64,000 bases of DNA from NCBI GenBank assembly GCA_030533445.1, contig CM060083.1, positions 28,012,666-28,076,665 on the forward strand, read 5' to 3'. Each line of letters starts with the position of its first letter. Position 1 is the first letter of the stretch. Source of the DNA: Cyprinodon diabolis. Its lineage: Eukaryota; Chordata; Actinopteri; Cyprinodontiformes; Cyprinodontidae. Made by a program: the position numbers and the translations under genes. Shown piece after piece: positions 62,033 through 64,000 of this stretch. The notes beneath the pieces were generated by a model that ran no database searches, was not told the origin of the DNA, and saw only the letters and a program-made list of their open reading frames with translations.

Positions 62033-62116
62033 AAAGTGGTATTTGGCATACCACTTTTGAAAATGGTATATGCCATTTCAAATCTGGCATATGCCAATTA
62101 AAAAGCAGCATATTAA
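62033..62116. repeat. Degenerate 21-24-bp tandem repeat with GGCATATGCC palindromes
   Basis: Four diverged units are seen: AAAAGTGGTATTTGGCATACC, GAAAATGGTATATGCCATTT, AAATCTGGCATATGCCAATT and AAAAGCAGCATATT. TGGCATATGCCA is a perfect 12-bp palindrome. A related CTGGCATATGTCAG lies at about 62493. Confidence 0.65.
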
Positions 62117-62509
62117 CTTCTCTGTATGTTTTTTTTTTACAATGTGACAGAATGCTCAGCAAATGGCAGCATTTAATCAGTATTACAGTATGAAGTGGAT
62201 TGTGAGTAATTTGCTAAGCGTTACCCTAGCCATAGTGTTGCAAACAACAGGTGATTACCGCTCTCTGCTGTGCATATGTGTATTACCTTAGAGCAATTAA
62301 AATATTCAATATTTATATAAAATAAACTCTTCACATTAAAAAGCCATTGTTGTTAGACAGAACATAGCCACTTTATTTAGTTATATTTTAATTTGAATTA
62401 GGCTAAATTAAGTACTCCAAAGTCCTTTCAAAAATGAAAGAAAAAATACAACTACCTCACTAAGCCTACCTCAAATTGAAAGACCTCTCAACTGGCATAT
62501 GTCAGTTTT
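62117..62509. other. AT-rich DNA, nothing recognised
   Basis: No gene or RNA seen. Confidence 0.45.
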
Positions 62510-62514
62510 TGTTG

Positions 62515-62663
62515 GGATCCAGAGGTTTGCCCTCCAGAGGGCGACGTGGATCCCTTTCTGTGGGCTTCTGTTACTGTTGGGATCCAAGGGTTTTCCCTCC
62601 AGAGGGCAATGGGGATCCCTTTTTCTGTGTTTTCTGTGTTTTCTGTTATCTGTTAGGATCCAG
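62515..62663 (+). repeat. GGATCC-headed tandem array with CTCF-like motifs, left part
   Basis: Units start GGATCC at 62515, 62580 and 62656 (periods 65 and 76). Each complete unit holds CCCTCCAGAGGGC, followed by GACGTGGATCC or AATGGGGATCC. The array is interrupted at 62664 by the hAT-type element and continues at 63913. Confidence 0.85.
62656..62663. repeat. 8-bp target-site duplication, left
   Basis: GGATCCAG, identical to 63913-63920; it is also the start of the tandem unit. Confidence 0.92.
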
Positions 62664-63912
62664 CAGTGTTGGGCACGTTACTTTGAAAAAGTAATTAGTT
62701 ATAGTTACTAGTTACTTCTCCCAAAAAGTAACTGAGTTACTAACTGAGTTACTCCACAATAAAAGTAACTAGTTACTAGTAAAAGTAACTTGTGCGTTAC
62801 TTTTGCGTTTCTCGCCCCCGTAACCCTCACCACCCAGCCCCCACCTTCTCGCGGTGTGATTCAAAAGCCAGCTGAGTAGAGCGGACGACAAAGACAAGAA
62901 CCTGCAGAGAGTTTTGCATTTATTGCAACTCAACGTAAATGACATCAGGGGGGAACGCCATGTGAAGTTTTTAACAAGGCATTCAGATCTGGTGAGTATA
63001 TGAAATTAATAACTGGGGATGTCTAATTCTGAAATCCTGTGTGTTTGGGTTGTTATAGATACTGCAACATCTATCTATACATCTATCTATCTAGATCTAT
63101 ACTCTGTGTGTGACATAAAATATGGATCTCCATCCCTGCCACAAAGGCTATCAAATAATGTTTAAAATAAAAAATACAGTAGGTTGAAAAGGCAGAGCAT
63201 CCATCCATCCATCCATCCATCCATCCATCCATCCAGATTTCTCCCTTTCTCCATATAGGCTATCATTTGATCGTTCACGCTCTCCATAGTTCTCCTGTGG
63301 CGCGAGCACAGGGCGACTGGTGCGCGCCTTTAGCGAGCATGCACGTTTCCTGTCGCTTGCGCGGTGCGGAAATGCAGAGGAAACCGTATCTGCTGGGGAA
63401 ACGCAGCTCGACGTAACACCGGTATTTCCATTAGGAAAACGCTGTTTGCTGCTGGATCCTCCTCACTCTCCATCTCTCTGTGTGCTGTACGTTAACACCC
63501 ACCAGCGGAAACACCCACCTACCCAACTGACAGACGGAATCTCACTATACATCAGCCATTCTCATCCTCCCCTCTCTCATGACAAGGCGCGCACCTCTGG
63601 ATGACCTAAAAAAATAATCTTTAATATCTCTTAAACAAAAGTAGCACAAACAATATTTTTTTCTGCACAAATCTGCACTAACCATTCAGAGTTTTTTGAC
63701 GTGGGTGGGGTGTCAGCTTCACGCAGCTGCGCACGAGTCCTATCATGAAAAAAGGTTCATTGTGCGACCTGAGTAACGCGCAGTAACGGGGTGTCTGCAA
63801 TGGTAACTGCGTTATAGTTACAGTCAAAGTAATTAGTTAGATTACTCGTTACTAAAAGAAGGTAACGGCGTTAGTAACGCCGTTACTTTCAACGCCGTTA
63901 GTCCCATCACTG
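62664..63912 (-). mobile_element. Non-autonomous hAT-type element, copy 2 (complete, 1249 bp, inverted)
   Basis: Inverted relative of 32701-33957: it starts CAGTGTTGGG and ends with the complement of CAGTGATGGG, and is bounded by a perfect 8-bp duplication. It shares the GTTACT-rich subterminal arrays, the MES-type segment (complement of about 63410-63470), the (CATC)n run at 63200-63236 and the CTATC run near 63068-63094. It lacks about 22 bp present in copy 1 (around 33282-33303 there). Sequence agreement over the rest is high, implying recent common origin. Confidence 0.92.
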
Positions 63913-63920
63913 GGATCCAG
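63913..63920. repeat. 8-bp target-site duplication, right
   Basis: GGATCCAG, identical to 62656-62663. Confidence 0.92.
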
Positions 63921-64000
63921 AGGCTTGCCCACCAGAGGGCGCCGTGGATCCATGCCTGGGGAGCTTGGGTTCAGCATGGACAGCTGTTTCCCATCAGCTC
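63921..64000 (+). repeat. Tandem array, right part, cut by the window end
   Basis: Continues the unit broken by the hAT insertion. It contains CCACCAGAGGGCGCC at 63929-63943, which fits the CTCF core consensus, then GTGGATCC. After 63950 the sequence departs from the earlier units. Confidence 0.7.

Noticed and set aside
1..64000. CRISPR arrays, bacterial operons, tRNA and rRNA genes
   Set aside because: No direct-repeat/spacer structure, no ribosome-binding-site-led operons and no complete tRNA cloverleaf were seen; the tRNA-like boxes belong to SINEs.

Overview
The window looks like non-coding chromosomal DNA of a teleost fish, most likely a percomorph; no species can be named from the sequence. 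The evidence is AT-rich, CpG-poor DNA without long host reading frames, several SINE fragments with (CATC)n/(GGAT)n tails typical of fish, a DIRS-type tyrosine-recombinase retrotransposon, Tc1-like remnants and hAT-type elements. No complete host gene is visible. The only host-coding candidates are one exon-like 101-nt segment on the minus strand (61801-61901) and three very short splice-bounded segments on the plus strand (7167-8638). All of these are tentative.

Region 1-5452 is a near-complete but broken DIRS-like element read on the minus strand. Its order is terminal repeat (5414-5452), leader, gag-like ORF (3548-5032), reverse transcriptase plus RNase H (about 1153-3021) and tyrosine recombinase (116-about 1165). 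A palindrome and an inverted copy of the terminal repeat (31-69) lie at the window edge. Frameshifts, stop codons and a lost catalytic arginine in the recombinase show that it is dead.

Region 5453-32700 is desert-like DNA carrying many decayed repeats: a dispersed pair (5490-5760 and 18910-19184), a Tc1-like transposase remnant (11843-12456), three related SINE copies (16415-19427), a 517-bp MITE with 18-bp inverted ends (22014-22530), a different SINE (26824-26980), and a 3-kb low-complexity repeat block (28998-32160). That block contains a dimeric tandem repeat with alternating spacings of about 130 and 160 bp.

Region 32701-63912 is bracketed by two full-length copies of one non-autonomous hAT-type element in opposite orientation, each flanked by a perfect 8-bp target-site duplication. 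Between them lie another SINE, a decayed BED-zinc-finger (hAT/ZBED) remnant, a palindromic MITE, an LTR-like T-rich element and long stretches with no recognisable content. The right-hand copy inserted into a short tandem array whose units each carry a CTCF-like motif.

The main biology visible is layered transposon history. If there is an unusual signal, it is the pair of intact inverted hAT-type elements, one interrupting a CTCF-motif repeat array, together with the dimeric satellite-like block at 30.4-31.1 kb.
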